From NCBI RefSeq assembly GCF_009870125.1, contig NC_046683.1, positions 52,281,869-52,345,868 on the forward strand: a stretch of DNA of 64,000 bases, given 5' to 3'. Source of the stretch: Drosophila pseudoobscura (taxonomy: Eukaryota > Arthropoda > Insecta > Diptera > Drosophilidae). The number at the start of each line of letters is the position of its first letter. Position 1 is the stretch's first letter. Positions 1-12,846 of this stretch are shown here, piece after piece. The position numbers and the translations under genes were made by a program. The notes below the pieces were generated by a model that was not told where the DNA came from, did no database searches, and worked only from the letters and a program-made list of their open reading frames with translations.

Positions 1-877
<877 letters not shown>

Positions 878-893
878 TCAGTTAAAGGAACTC

Positions 894-929
894 AACTGAT
901 CTTCCATGGCAGAGTGTGGGTCTTTTATA
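894..929 (-). promoter_or_regulatory. Core promoter of the Jonah-like protease
   Basis: On the minus strand TATAAAA lies at 929-923 and TCAGTT at 899-894. The A of the initiator (897) is 32 bases from the first T of the TATA box, the usual Drosophila spacing, and gives a 5' UTR of about 38 bases. A GATAAG site at 1381-1376 is a possible upstream gut GATA-factor site. Confidence 0.75.
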
Positions 930-2207
930 GCACCCTTAGTTGGGCGAATCGAGCCCGGTCTCCCGATTAGGTTGCATTTCACAAATAGAGCTCCTTCGAT
1001 TAGATATGACACTACCGACGCGCAGACATCATCAGTTCTCAGTGCGCTATCATCGGAGATTTGTGCGGAAGATATCGATTGGAGATTAAGCGAAACTTCG
1101 GGCATGCGGCCCCAAAATGACTCTCGTCTTTTTCGCCGAGCTGTTTGGCAGAAGTCCGGGAGGGAATTAAGGGATATCTGAATTCCCATCTAATCTGAGA
1201 TAGGGCCTGCTCCAGGTGGGATCTTTGCCTGTCTACTAATTAATTTGATTAATTTTTAAAAATATCTTTGAATTAGCAAGGGTTTGCTTTGCTTTGTTCA
1301 GCTCTAGACGTGTCGCGGTGACGTCTTCTCTGCGTATCGGACTTTTTCAGAGGTGGTTCTGTTCTGACCAACTATCTTATCTGTTCGCCCTCTTAGGAGC
1401 GTAGAGGGTGCCTAAGCTTGTGGTTCCTGTGGTTGCTTACTTTGGACTTTGCTGAAGGTCAAGGGGTGCGTGGGTGCGTGGGTGTGTGTGGCAGAAGGGT
1501 TGCTCTAGACCTAAGCCTTAAATCCCCATAGAGCAGCTCCCGATTGATGTTCGCTGTAATTTCGGAAGCTTCTTTTGACTTGTGAGCGATTTCACAATCT
1601 AAATTCCAAATTAATCAACCAATGATTGTGTATATAAAGTACGGGAGTGCATTGTCTCTCTCTCCCTGTGTCTGTCTCTTTTTTGTTTATAAATCAAAAG
1701 TACAGTTGTTCCTGCGACCGCAAAAACCCACCGCAACCCTCATGTCCGACAATTGCCGCGTGATTTGCCGACGTGCATTGCCATTTCCTAGAGGCGTGTC
1801 GACCAGCCGCAGAGCTGCGGTTAATGGCCCATTCAGATGGCCAATTAAAGACGATTAGCCCCAATATACGTACAAAAAAAGGAACCACAGTACTCGCAAT
1901 CAAAACAATCAAAAGCGAAGAGACAGGTTCAATTTCAACATTGAATTCATTGGAATTTCGTTCATCAGAATGCTTCTTTATTGGCCCCCTTTATTGGGCT
2001 GTATTCTTACTGCCAAATTGGCTACAGAAATTCTGATGTTATTGTTATTTATCCGATACAATTTCCATTCCACTCAAAGGGCGAAAAGCAGCCCCCTTGT
2101 ACTCGTAAAAAATACCATTTTCACCTAACCAAAGAGAGGTCTCCCTCCGGTCCACTGCTGGCTGCTGACTCCATTTCATTGTGTGGCTTTCTGCTGCTCA
2201 AATTGGT

Positions 2208-2213
2208 TTTATT
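2208..2213 (-). terminator. Poly(A) signal of protease 2
   Basis: AATAAA on the minus strand, about 70 bases downstream of the TAA stop of the 2284-3234 gene. Confidence 0.5.
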
Positions 2214-2283
2214 GTTTGTCTGGTCCGCCCGCTCGACTATATTGTTTAGCAATTAATGGCCGACAATTAGGCGTTAATTGCAT

Positions 2284-3234
2284 TTAGTTGGTCATTCCCG
2301 TTTGCTGTCGGATCCATGGCAAATATGCGGTTATCCTGGTGTAGACAGTCGGGGCACCCAGCTCACAGCCCCCAATGCTCCCGAACGAGGTTACTCCAAT
2401 CAGGTAGCTGACGTTGCGCCACTGGTAGACCAGGGGGCCTCCGGAATCGCCCTGGCAGGCGCCACGTCCGCCCCGTCCATCGGTGCACAGGTGTCGCCGC
2501 GTGCTAACCAATCCGGGCAGGAAGGCGCACATGCATCGCTCCTGGTCGAGCACCTCCACATCCAGATAGTGGAGCAGTCGGGTTCTTTCCACGGCTGAGT
2601 CCCCTAAGCTGCCCCAGCCCGAAACGGTAGCTGGCTGCCGCTCAACGAACTTTTGTTGCATGAAATCCCCCGCCAGGGCGATGGTTTGCACTCGGTCTGA
2701 GGGGATGGCCTTCCTGGGCAGGCGAATCAATGCCAGATCATTGTATGCCCCGAAGCCCAAGTATCCCGGATAGACCCCGAAATCCTGGTGCGAAACGAGA
2801 AACTCTTCTGCGGCCCCTCCCCTTTCAGCCAACTGAATGACCCCCAGATAAACCCTGGCACTGACGGCATCCGTCAGGCAATGGGCAGCCGTCAAAACGA
2901 ATTGGAGAGTGACGAGGGAGCCCCCACACTGTATGAGATCGCCATTACTCAGTTGCACGATGATACCCACTTGATGGGGGAACATTCCTCCGTCGGCCAG
3001 CTCTCCGCCAGCGATGCGAGTGCTCACTGGAGATGTGTCCTTCTTCTTCTCCTCAAACTTCTCGCAGAGAATGCGATACTGCTCGTAGCCAATCTGCCAG
3101 CGACGCTCCATGATCGTCTCATCGTCTGAGGTGTCATCGTCTTCCCTCTGATCTTTCCAGGCCTGCGATTGCGATAGCCCTCCCATTAAGATTAATAACA
3201 GAAGGAGTGCTGAAATCGACTGGTGATTCTCCAT
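2284..3234 (-). CDS. Secreted chymotrypsin-like serine protease with long acidic propeptide
   Basis: Single-exon gene, 316 residues. A signal peptide spans about 1-25 (leucine-rich core, SQSQA/W cleavage). A 48-residue propeptide (26-73) follows, with an acidic run at 31-39 and one Cys at 57. Activation is at R73/IAGG. The protease domain has the full triad: His118 in LTAAHC, Asp166 in NDLALI and Ser264 in QGDSGGP. The pocket position equivalent to chymotrypsinogen 189 is Gly258, so trypsin specificity is excluded and a chymotrypsin- or elastase-like preference is likely. The propeptide Cys could stay disulphide-linked to the catalytic domain after activation, as in chymotrypsin, unlike the short Jonah propeptides. 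It resembles D. melanogaster CG6462 as I recall it, and the neighbourhood agrees. The start is the first ATG after a TATA motif 40 bases upstream. Confidence 0.93.
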   Translation of the reverse strand: MENHQSISALLLLLILMGGLSQSQAWKDQREDDDTSDDETIMERRWQIGYEQYRILCEKFEEKKKDTSPVSTRIAGGELADGGMFPHQVGIIVQLSNGDLIQCGGSLVTLQFVLTAAHCLTDAVSARVYLGVIQLAERGGAAEEFLVSHQDFGVYPGYLGFGAYNDLALIRLPRKAIPSDRVQTIALAGDFMQQKFVERQPATVSGWGSLGDSAVERTRLLHYLDVEVLDQERCMCAFLPGLVSTRRHLCTDGRGGRGACQGDSGGPLVYQWRNVSYLIGVTSFGSIGGCELGAPTVYTRITAYLPWIRQQTGMTN

Positions 3235-3238
3235 CTAT

Positions 3239-3276
3239 TACGAGTACGAGTTGGAGTACGAGTACGAGTATATATG
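3239..3276 (-). promoter_or_regulatory. Probable TATA box and TACGAGTA-rich 5' leader of protease 2
   Basis: TATATA lies at 3274-3269 on the minus strand, 40 bases before the ATG. Three copies of TACGAGTA (plus-strand reading) fill the space between it and the start codon, so they would lie at or near the transcription start. Confidence 0.45.
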
Positions 3277-6200
3277 AACGTGGAGTGTGTCCGTCTGAGT
3301 GGGTCCTCCACATGGAGTACATAGATGGTTTTTGTTCGTTTCTATTGAGTTTTATAGTCGGGAGCGCGTCAGCGTCTTCGGTGTGTGACGGCACGTGTCT
3401 GTCTGTATCCCCAGTCTGTTAATTGAATTTTCTTGGGTTCCCATTGCAAATTATATACGTGGCAGCAGCAGCAGCAGCAGATGTTTGGCATTCAGTTCTT
3501 CAAGCATCCATGTAATTGCCGCACGTTTTGGCGATTATGTTGCTTAGGTTAGGCCTTCGACAGCTCCACCACCATCGGCAGCACTCCACTCCACTCCACT
3601 CCATTCCATTCATTCTGCTAACTGCAGCTCCCTTAATTGCTTTCGACTCATTCATTTAGCCGGCTTTCAATTGCATGATGTTCTGTTGGCAGTCTTTACT
3701 ACCGGGTCTTTACTACCACCGACTACCTTTTTATCAGAGCTTTGATTATTATTTATTTGATTTACTGTCTATACGAGTATGTGTACATATGTTTTTTTTT
3801 TCATTTTGCCATGTGAATTGCCCATTGATAGTGTACCCGGAGGTAGCCAAAGGCACGATATCTTTCTGTCATTCAGTTTTATAACGATCGTAAATGAACT
3901 CTCAAGTGTTTTTCCCTTTAATATGCTATTTATTTAATTGGAGATTAGAATGTTTGTAGAACTCTAAGGCTGGTTCCGTGAACTGGGGGAACCTTCGGCA
4001 ACTACCTTTGAGTTATTCTATAGAGACTAGCAAAATATCTAAATATATATATTTTTGATTATATGTACATATTTTTGCTGCTTTTTGAGGGTCAATTGAT
4101 TAGCCTTATCTTCTTTGAACAAAAACCTTATCCTTAAATAATGATTCTTATCCCGAATTATCAGCTTTCTAACTTGAGGGAAAAAAGCACACCTATGCCA
4201 AAACTTAGTATTCGGGTTTTAAATTTATATATAAAACACTTTAAAATAAATATAATTGATCACTTTTTTTAGGAAATATTTGTTATCTAAATATGAATAC
4301 TATTTATTTTAAATAAGAAATTTATGTATTTTTTAAAACAACTTTATTTGCTTTTAATATTCATTTTTTTGTATATTTAAATAAAATATTTTCTTTTTAC
4401 GGTATATAATAAATTATATTTCAAATTTTTTTTTTAAATTATAAATTTAACAAATTTCCGTCATTTTTTCTCTAGGTGTAGATCTTTCATACCCCCTTCA
4501 AGTGCGTAAATCCGTTTATAACTCTTATCTTAAGTAATCAGAACCCTAAACGATTCCTATGGGAGTTTGTTTTTGTTTTAAAAGTTACTTAAATTTAAAA
4601 AAACCAAAGTTTTGGAGCATTTAAAATATAATATACAATTTCTACGAATACATTACGAGTACTGCCACCTCTTATCGAAAGTTTTTTATCGTGTATTTGG
4701 AAATCTATTCATGTTATGTATTCCCGATTGCCGAAAGGAAATGCCCCAAGAGCAGAGCACTCTCCCAAGCCTTGTTTGACTTCCATCCAGAAGTGGAAGA
4801 ACTTTTGTTTGCTCTTTGTTCAATTTTTATTAGATACCATTTTTTTGCGTGCCTCGAATGGATCCACTTGCAACCCCACCCCGCCCCCCACTCTGGTCGC
4901 TCTGTACCCTCTGCACCCTCTGCTGGTGTCTTTAGCTGTTGTTTCCCTGCTACTTGAGGCCGAAACCTTGAAGGTTTGCTGCGTGGAGGAGCTCTGTTTT
5001 TATGTTTATGCGGAAATCTGCAGAAATTGTGTCAATATCAATAAAATTAGATTAGTATCGAGACGACGGCAAACAGCCAACCAAAGTGTGGCAGGCAACA
5101 AATAAACCCACCCCACCCCAGGCCCCTCTCTCCCTTAACCAATTTCATGTGTGTGTGTGTGTGCTGTGGGGTCTGCTTCCGTTATTGCCGAAGCTCACTT
5201 CCGGCTACAGAGTGCGTCTGTGTGTGAGGGTGTGTGGGAGGGTCTGTGTATGTGACAAATGGTTAAATGCCTTGAAAATTGTTGCAATTTTCATTCATCC
5301 CGGAATTGGGGGGGGGGTCCAAAGAGCATACGGGCCGGCAGCCACACTTAATCTCAGTTAATTTTCTTAATGCAAAAGTTTTTTCCACTCTCCACTCTCC
5401 CCAATTTCTTTCCTCCTGTTTTTTCGGTAGGCTCAAAATTGCTTTTCACTTAATTCTTTTCGGTGCTGGTGGAATTTTATGTCTCGACCCAATTTTCATA
5501 ATGCGCAAATTAGAAAAGTTTTTCCCGGGGAAAAGTTTTCTCTATTGGAATTTTACTTGTGTTCTCTTTTGGCTTACAATTCGCTTTAAAGTGGAAGCCC
5601 TAGGATTGGTTTCCCATTCACAACATTCCCAGCATTTACGTGGGGCATTATCGCCCAGAAATTTCCTCTCGCATTAACAATTGTGTCTCCATTTCTCATC
5701 TGGTGATGTAATCTTTTATATAAACACAGCCGTGCTTCCGCGCGCTCCAACACTTTTCATTTGATGTCCGACTAAGAAAAACATTTGCACAATTGGCAGC
5801 CCCAGAACGAGGACATAAAGCGGAAAAGCACGAGAGTGTCAGGCGGTGGTGGGGTGGTGGGGTGGTTGGGAGCTGTCGTGGTGGTTGTGGCAGAGAGTGT
5901 GACAGTCGTCGAGTCTCTGGTCCTCCTCCACACACCCGAATCACGTGACGAATGATTGAGTGCACTTCTGTGTGCGCTTTTTCACTTAAAATGTGCGATT
6001 TCAATCACTAAAAGCAAAGGTACACATCGGAAAATCGAATCAGCCATGGCTCACTGCGGCTGATGGAGTTCCTCGAGTGCCATTCACCATTCAGTGTTCG
6101 GCATTCGCTCGATTCGAAGTTTTTGGCATTCGAAGGACCATTAACCGCAAGGTGACTGTGGCTTTTGGGGCGGATGGGGGGCAGGGGCAGTGCCAAAAAC

Positions 6201-9200
6201 AAAAGACGTTCACAGTGCATTCGTAAGAGAGATAGAGAGAGAGAGAGAGTGAGAAAGGGAAGTTGGCAATAAAATGCTGAAACAAGTTATGTGCAAAATG
6301 TCCGGGACACGTGATGGACTTTTCAGAAAAACCAAAAAAAAGAAACAAAAAAAAAAGCAAGTCAAGAGAGAGGGAGAAAGAGAGTTTCGCTAAACATTCC
6401 GCACATCAAAACGACGCGCCACTTAACAAATCCCAAGTTGTCGTTGCGTGCCACGTGACTGGCATACGGAGAAGACCATGGGACGAAAAGGAACTCCGGG
6501 GCAGAGGGCCGTGCCTGCCGAGAGCACCGAAAACAATAGCTCTGCTTTGGCCTGTCGGAATGTTACTTGTTCGCTTGTTACTTTGGGGAGTATCTGGAGG
6601 GGCCGGGAGAATGCCGGCAAAACGCTTTCACGCACGCTCGCCCGGCCAGGCGACCTGCCGCGCTTAATTTCCGCTTGTAATGGACGCACGATAAATCTTG
6701 GCAAGCGTTTCCGAATCTCCAGGAGGACTTCTCGCCTGCACGCAATCGAAATACATCTTTTGTTTGGGTTTCCTCTTTTCGGGGTCTCTTTTGGCAGCTT
6801 GTTGCACTTGAAAAAGTGCCCGGCGATTTATGGGGAATTTTATTCATTTTTGGGAACGAGAGAAATACCAGAGAAATATTTTCCAGATTTTGGTACTGAA
6901 AATATTCTAGTATTCAATGAATATTAAATATTTTATCAAAAAATTACCATTTTGTTTTAGCTTTCTGCTACAGTCTGCAGTTTATTCAATTTGTTCTGAC
7001 ATTTGCTGGAAAATACTTTAATTTCAATGAAATTTGCTTGGCCTACAACGGTCCCCTTTGTCCCTCTTTGTAGACGCAGACGCAGGCCATCATTTAAAAT
7101 TGGAAATCCTTTTAACTTGCAACCGCAATGTGCCAATTGCCAGGGCAATTTTTATTGTCGCCCCATCGTTAGTCACAGGCTAAAAGCGTTCGGGTAACAA
7201 CTATTCGTATCCTTTTACCCATCCTCCAGGAGCCCAGGAGCCCAGGGGCCCAGTAGCCAGGAGCCAGGAGCCAGCCCACCTGTGCGTGCCGCTTAAGCCG
7301 GCGATAAGGCGAGCACATTTGGTGTGGAAGCGAAACCCCTTCGAATCCTGGATCCTGGATCCGGCTGGAGCCTGGAACCTGCTACGTGCCTTTCTTTGTG
7401 GCTGCGATAAATTGCTATTGGTTTGCAGTTGGGCCAAAAGGTAAAGCTGCTAATTTATTAGCCAAAGCGACAAACAAAGCATAAATAAGCAGAGGAGAAA
7501 GGGGCCAGAGTTGTGGTATGGGAATGCTATCCGGATAGCAGTTCCATCAGTCTGACCTTAAACATTCGATTCCATTCCATTTCCACTCTTTGTCGCTCTC
7601 CATTTGGAAATGTTGGCTTTAATGTGTCCTGTGTCCTGTGTGGGTGTGTGTGTGCAAGTGGCATATAAATTTCAATGGGCATAAGAAGCCGCTAAGCTTT
7701 GGCTTTTCTCTCTGTCTCTCATGTGCCACGCATACAATGGGGCGTTAGGGCTTTCCATTGGGAATATGAGTCTCTGTGTGTGTGTGTGTGTATATGTGTG
7801 TGTGTCAAACAATGGGACAACGACAACGCATATTCAATAATGTCGCTTTCAACTTTTATGCTTGGAAAATGCAAAAATCTGCATGCGGCAAAGACAGAGA
7901 GAGAGAAAAGCAGGAAGAGCTGTGCCAGAGGGGCATAGAGGGAATGGGGCAGATAGCGAGTTGGCTAAACACATTCTCATGCATTTTACAATGTCGCCAA
8001 AGCCCCGTCGGACTACAGTTCTTGGCTGTGAACAATAGAAAAACGAATTAAACAAAAAGCCAAGCCAGCGGCAGGTCCCCCCCGAGTATGACCGTGTGTG
8101 TGACTGTGGCTGTGTGTGTGTGTGCAACAACAATAAGTAGAAAAGCAGCAGCTGCAACAATGGGGAACAGCAAAAATGAATGTGCGATTCCAAAGTATGT
8201 GTGTGTGTGTGTGTTTGTGTGTGTGTTAGATAGGAAAGGAGAGCGGAGCGGAGCGTAGCGGGGGATGAAGGAAAGGCAGGCAGAAGGCGAAAAGCAGAAA
8301 TGTTCTACTGTTGCTTTTACTGGCTTTTGTTCGCCTCACCACCTACGACCTGCCTCTCTACCCGCCACATCCCGTGCTTTTGTTGTTGCTGTTGCATTAG
8401 CAGCCATAGTGCATTAAAGTGGCACGCCCGAGCATGTGCGCACACTGAAAGAAAGAGTTGATTGCAAAAACCGTAGAATATGTGCCACAAATAAAGGAAC
8501 CGCTCGCCAAAGACTGTGTATTTTGTTGCTGGAATTCGGGGACTCGACTGCCGCAATATCTTGGCATTTTACAGTCCTTGGCTAGTATTAGGAATAGTAC
8601 GAGAGAAATTGCCTCCCTGTGGCACTCAGTGGTTCCCTCAGTGTACGCCCCTGACGGCGCATCGCATGTGGAGCTAAGGAGCGGAGCGCCTGCAATCGAA
8701 ATCCATCGTTGCTGAACAAGATTTGATCAGATTCCGATATCAAACGAGTGTGTGTGTGCATAAATGAGACCAAATGGGATATTGATAGTCCAGAGAGAGA
8801 GAGAGCGACGACTTCTTTTGGGTTTAAAGATACTTGCAAGCTGAAGTGTATCCCCAAATCTTAGCTGCAACTCATATACCCCTTGGATACCCCCTAGAGC
8901 ATTTGTTGATACTTTCCGTTTCCGCTTTTATTGCTTTTGTTTTATTTCAGATTTTTCGCAGCAGAGCTGCACTTATAGTTGATCGAACTGCGCTGGCAGA
9001 GCAGAGTGTTCGTTTTGGAAAAGTTTCAAGTGCCGGAGCAGCCGTCACAGTTGCACCACCAGCAAGAACAGCAACAACAGCTCAAAACTCCACTCTCCGA
9101 GTGCTCCGTCACTTGAAATATGTTGAATTCTGGTCAATAGCATGCAATTTGGGTTAGGCAAACAAGTAAACCCGGTCAGACCCCTGTCGGAGCCCGTCTG

Positions 9201-11437
9201 GGGCTCTGCTCCTTGTTGGGTGTGGCCAAACATTATGGCATAATCAGGCGGGAGCTGCCTCCACCCCATCTGCCAGCTGCCAGCTGCCATCCACGTTCAC
9301 GTCTGCTGCTGCATTCAATTGGCCCTGGGGCACGACACACGAGGCGGCTGTCTGCCAATTGGCCGAAAAATGCCACAAAAACATATTTGGCAACAGTGGT
9401 GGGGCCGCTGCAGCAGCAGGACGACCGCCTCCTGGGTCAATGTTGATTTTGTTGTTGGTTTTGGACACGAGACGGCGACTTGGTTGCAGTTGGGCCATAA
9501 AATCAGGCAGTCAATGAGCCAAATAGCCAAATAGCCAAAATAGCTGTTATTGTTAGTGCCGCAGCCCGGCAAATTAATGAGGTGTCCTGTTTAGGCCATC
9601 AGACCAGGCCAGTCCACTGTGCCCAGTCGGAATCAGAATAGGAGCTGGAGCCCCGGCTCTGCTGCAGGCTTGTAATTGAACATGTGGGGAAATGGTAATG
9701 GTATCTCCCGGGTGCAGACATTTAAACGGATTGGCAATTGTCCATTGGCCAAAAGCTTTAAGGGGTATCTTCGCGGAAGATTCCTCTGGCTGTCTGCACA
9801 GCTTTAAGGATGTATCCCCCTGCAGGCACTCTAATCTCTGATGTGGCATTACATTTAGCCGCTTTCTTGGCCGCTTTTGCGAATCCTCCATTGCCTGACA
9901 GTCCAACAGCAGTCCCCAGACAATATTTGCATGAAAACTGTTACTGACACTTGAGCATATTCCTGCCGAAAAAATAAAAAATAATATAAAGCAAGTGGCA
10001 AACTTTCCCGTCCTGTCACCACTTCTTTTTTATTGTTTTTCGTAATTTTCTGTCGCCAGCGCATTGTTGGATGTTTTAATGACAAGCGAGGAGCAGGGCA
10101 GGGCAGAGCCGAACAGAGAAGGACTCTGGCAATTGTCGCCTTAATGCCAGTCCAGGCGACAACGTTGACACACACACAAAGTGTACAAAAATGTTCGCTC
10201 GAGTCTACATTTGTATGGACGGGGACTGCCAACTGCCAAAGTTACTTAAGATGCACGGGCCTAACAAGTTTGGGACGAGATTTTCTAGCTACAGGCGAAA
10301 GTAAACCTTTTTTTCTCGCTGCAGGCAGTGGAGGGACCTCCACCCACCATTTCGGTTGGAGTGGAATCGCATAGAAGTTCGTTTACCTCGCAGCCATAAA
10401 GCACTTATTGCGCATACGCCATGTGTTACAATTGCCAGCCAAAAGAACTTTCAAGACATTGGCCAAACACTCTCCCTCTCGCACTCATTCTGTCTCTGTC
10501 TCCGTGCCACAAACATTTTTAATTAGCCTAATGAAAAAGTTCAAATATAAAAGAAGAAAATCTCTTTTCATATTTTTTTGTGGCCCTGAACAAAGGGGAT
10601 CCCGGGTGCTGTCGCTGTCGCTGTCGCTGCCGCTGCTGACAAATGAAGAAAGCGCAGCGCAAATAAGCAAAGCAATAATTTCTGTCATTCTGCAGTGGAA
10701 GTTGCAGCCAGGGGACTGTGGCAGGACAATCTGGAGAACAAAGAAATGCGACTAATGAAAGCGTTTGCAGAGGAGAGAAAAACTCTAGGTAAATATGAAT
10801 GACTAACACCCCAATCCGGAGGGAGTCGAGCCCGGCGTGCCTTTGTCCTTCAACCGATTGGAGAGCATTGAGAATGTTCAATTAAAAAACTTTCTTCGGG
10901 GCCGAGAGACAAAACGCTTAAGCCACTTAAGAATTGTGGACGGCTTTGCTCCCGACCTTTGCACAGACGAACGGAGCTCCTCCGATAAGTAGGCATTGCA
11001 TTACGAGTATAATTGATTTTCGACGTCTGACTGTTTGTTGTGCCACTCGACCACTTTGGCTTATTAAATATTTAAGAGGGGAATTGTCAAAAACATCGCA
11101 AGTGAATGACAGGACGTCCCCCGAGCGCCACTCCACTCCACGCGCTTTTTCCCCTATTTTCGTGCCCGTTTGTTTGTCCCGCAATAATTGACAAATAAAG
11201 TGAAAAAGCAGGGAAAAACTTTTCAAGACTTTTTCCCCATGAATACTTGATGCTTCTTCGAGTCTCTGAGGCGGTGAGGGTGGGGGTGGTTTGGCAATTT
11301 TCGAAATTATTTAAATGGCAGCCATTTGCTCTTTTTTCTCGTTTTTTACTTTTATTTCATTTACGCACGCCTTCGTGTGTACCGATGCCGATAATTGCAA
11401 CAAAGCAAAAGTTTTCACCGAAAAAAAAAACCATGAA

Positions 11438-11468
<31 letters not shown>
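11438..11468. repeat. (GA)n microsatellite
   Basis: A run of GA dinucleotides interrupted once by GGGA. It is followed about 150 bases later by a GAAC/GAAA tetranucleotide tract (11615-11652). Confidence 0.9.
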
Positions 11469-11470
<2 letters not shown>

Positions 11471-11740
11471 GCGCCCAGCAGAAAAGTAGACAACACTTTG
11501 ACATTGAACACAAAAGGGGAAGAAGGGGGGAGGCTGGGATGCTGTGATGTTGGGGGAGGGTTGGAAAATTGCCGCTGGCCAGAAAGTTTTCCATTGAAAA
11601 GATTTGCCACACACAAGAACGAACGAACGAAAGAAAGAAAGAAAGAAAGAAAGAGAAAAAATGTGTTTGGGGATAGCTGCAATTAAAAAAAGGGATTACG
11701 CTGCTGGCCAGACTTTCGATTTGTCTCCATCCTTCCTTCC

Positions 11741-11779
11741 TGCCGGTCCTGCCGGACCTGCCGGTCCTGCCGGTCCTTC
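11741..11779. repeat. Short tandem repeat, 9-base unit TGCCGGTCC
   Basis: About four copies with single-base changes. It creates a spurious Gly/Pro-rich reading frame. Confidence 0.75.
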
Positions 11780-12423
11780 CGCTACTGATTTTCTTAGCTT
11801 TCTTCGATTAAAAGTTTAGCAAATTAAAATCGTATAATGACGGTGATTAGGCCACAGAGCAAATGCCATTTGAAGAGAACTTTAAAGTTATACTGCCGTG
11901 AAAATGCCAGCCAGCGCCATAAATATGGAAACTGTGTCGCCGAGCAATAATTAACGTGTGAAAATTTATTTCCACATGCAGCTGCCCCATCGACCAATTT
12001 GCATAATGAGTCAGGAGACGAGAAATTGATTGTTATTTCCCTCTGTGTCTGTGTCTGTTTATGTTTCTGTTTTATTTAAAAAAAAAAAACAACTTTATTT
12101 ACTCAATTATGTTACGGTAGTGAATTATTTACATATTTTTCGGGGTCGAATTTTCATTTTTTGCCTCGCTAGGGTTTTCCATTTTGCTTATATTTAAAAT
12201 ATGCATTTCAATTAGTTATATATTTATTTATTTACGCTTAACAATTGAAAGCAGCAACAACATTTAACATAGAGTTATTTATTTTATTTTTTTTTGTTTT
12301 CTGTGTTTATTTTGTTTGTTTTTCATATATATATATATATATTTTTAATTTTTGAAATTTTTTGCAGTGGAAAAATGTTGGAGGAAAACTATTGGTAAGT
12401 TCGAGAAGAAAGTATTCCCTGCT

Positions 12424-12429
12424 TTTATT
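12424..12429 (-). terminator. Candidate poly(A) signal of the SH2 gene
   Basis: AATAAA on the minus strand, about 420 bases past the TAG stop and inside AT-rich DNA typical of a 3' UTR. Further copies downstream (about 12220-12300) could also serve. Confidence 0.35.
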
Positions 12430-12846
12430 GCAAATATATATTCCTTTCTTTTCTTGTGATACCAAAGAATCTTTTTCCTTAGAATTCTGGGAATTCTGGG
12501 AGTTCTTGGACAACAAGCCAATATATGGATGATGGTTAATCCCAACTTTTCAGTTAGCTTTCTCACAATTTTCACTTTTCTTTTACACAAACCTCAAGAA
12601 TAAATCAATTAAATTTAATTTAAGTCAAAAAAACTAAACTAAACTAGAAATACTTTCACCATTTATCAGCTAGGCGTTTCATTTGCAGTTTCTGTGTGTG
12701 TGTGTGGTTTTCTTTTCCATAGAGAGTATCACATTTTCGTGGTATCGATGCCCAGCAAAATTGTTTTGCTTTCGCCCCTTCGAACTTTCGAACTATCGAA
12801 CTTAAATGTAATTTTGTGCTACCAGATGATCGATATCCGCCATTAG

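Larger units (their letters stand above)
3277..12423. other. Long non-coding stretch between protease 2 and the SH2 gene
   Basis: No frame has a convincing start, codon bias or domain. Contents: AT-rich DNA at about 3900-4700; TG tracts at about 5150, 7775 and 8195; GA/TC tracts at 6227-6251 and 11438-11468; a GAAC/GAAA tract at 11615-11652; a TGCCGGTCC tandem at 11741-11779. Reading frames of 80-160 codons here are low-complexity or antisense to repeats. Confidence 0.55.
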
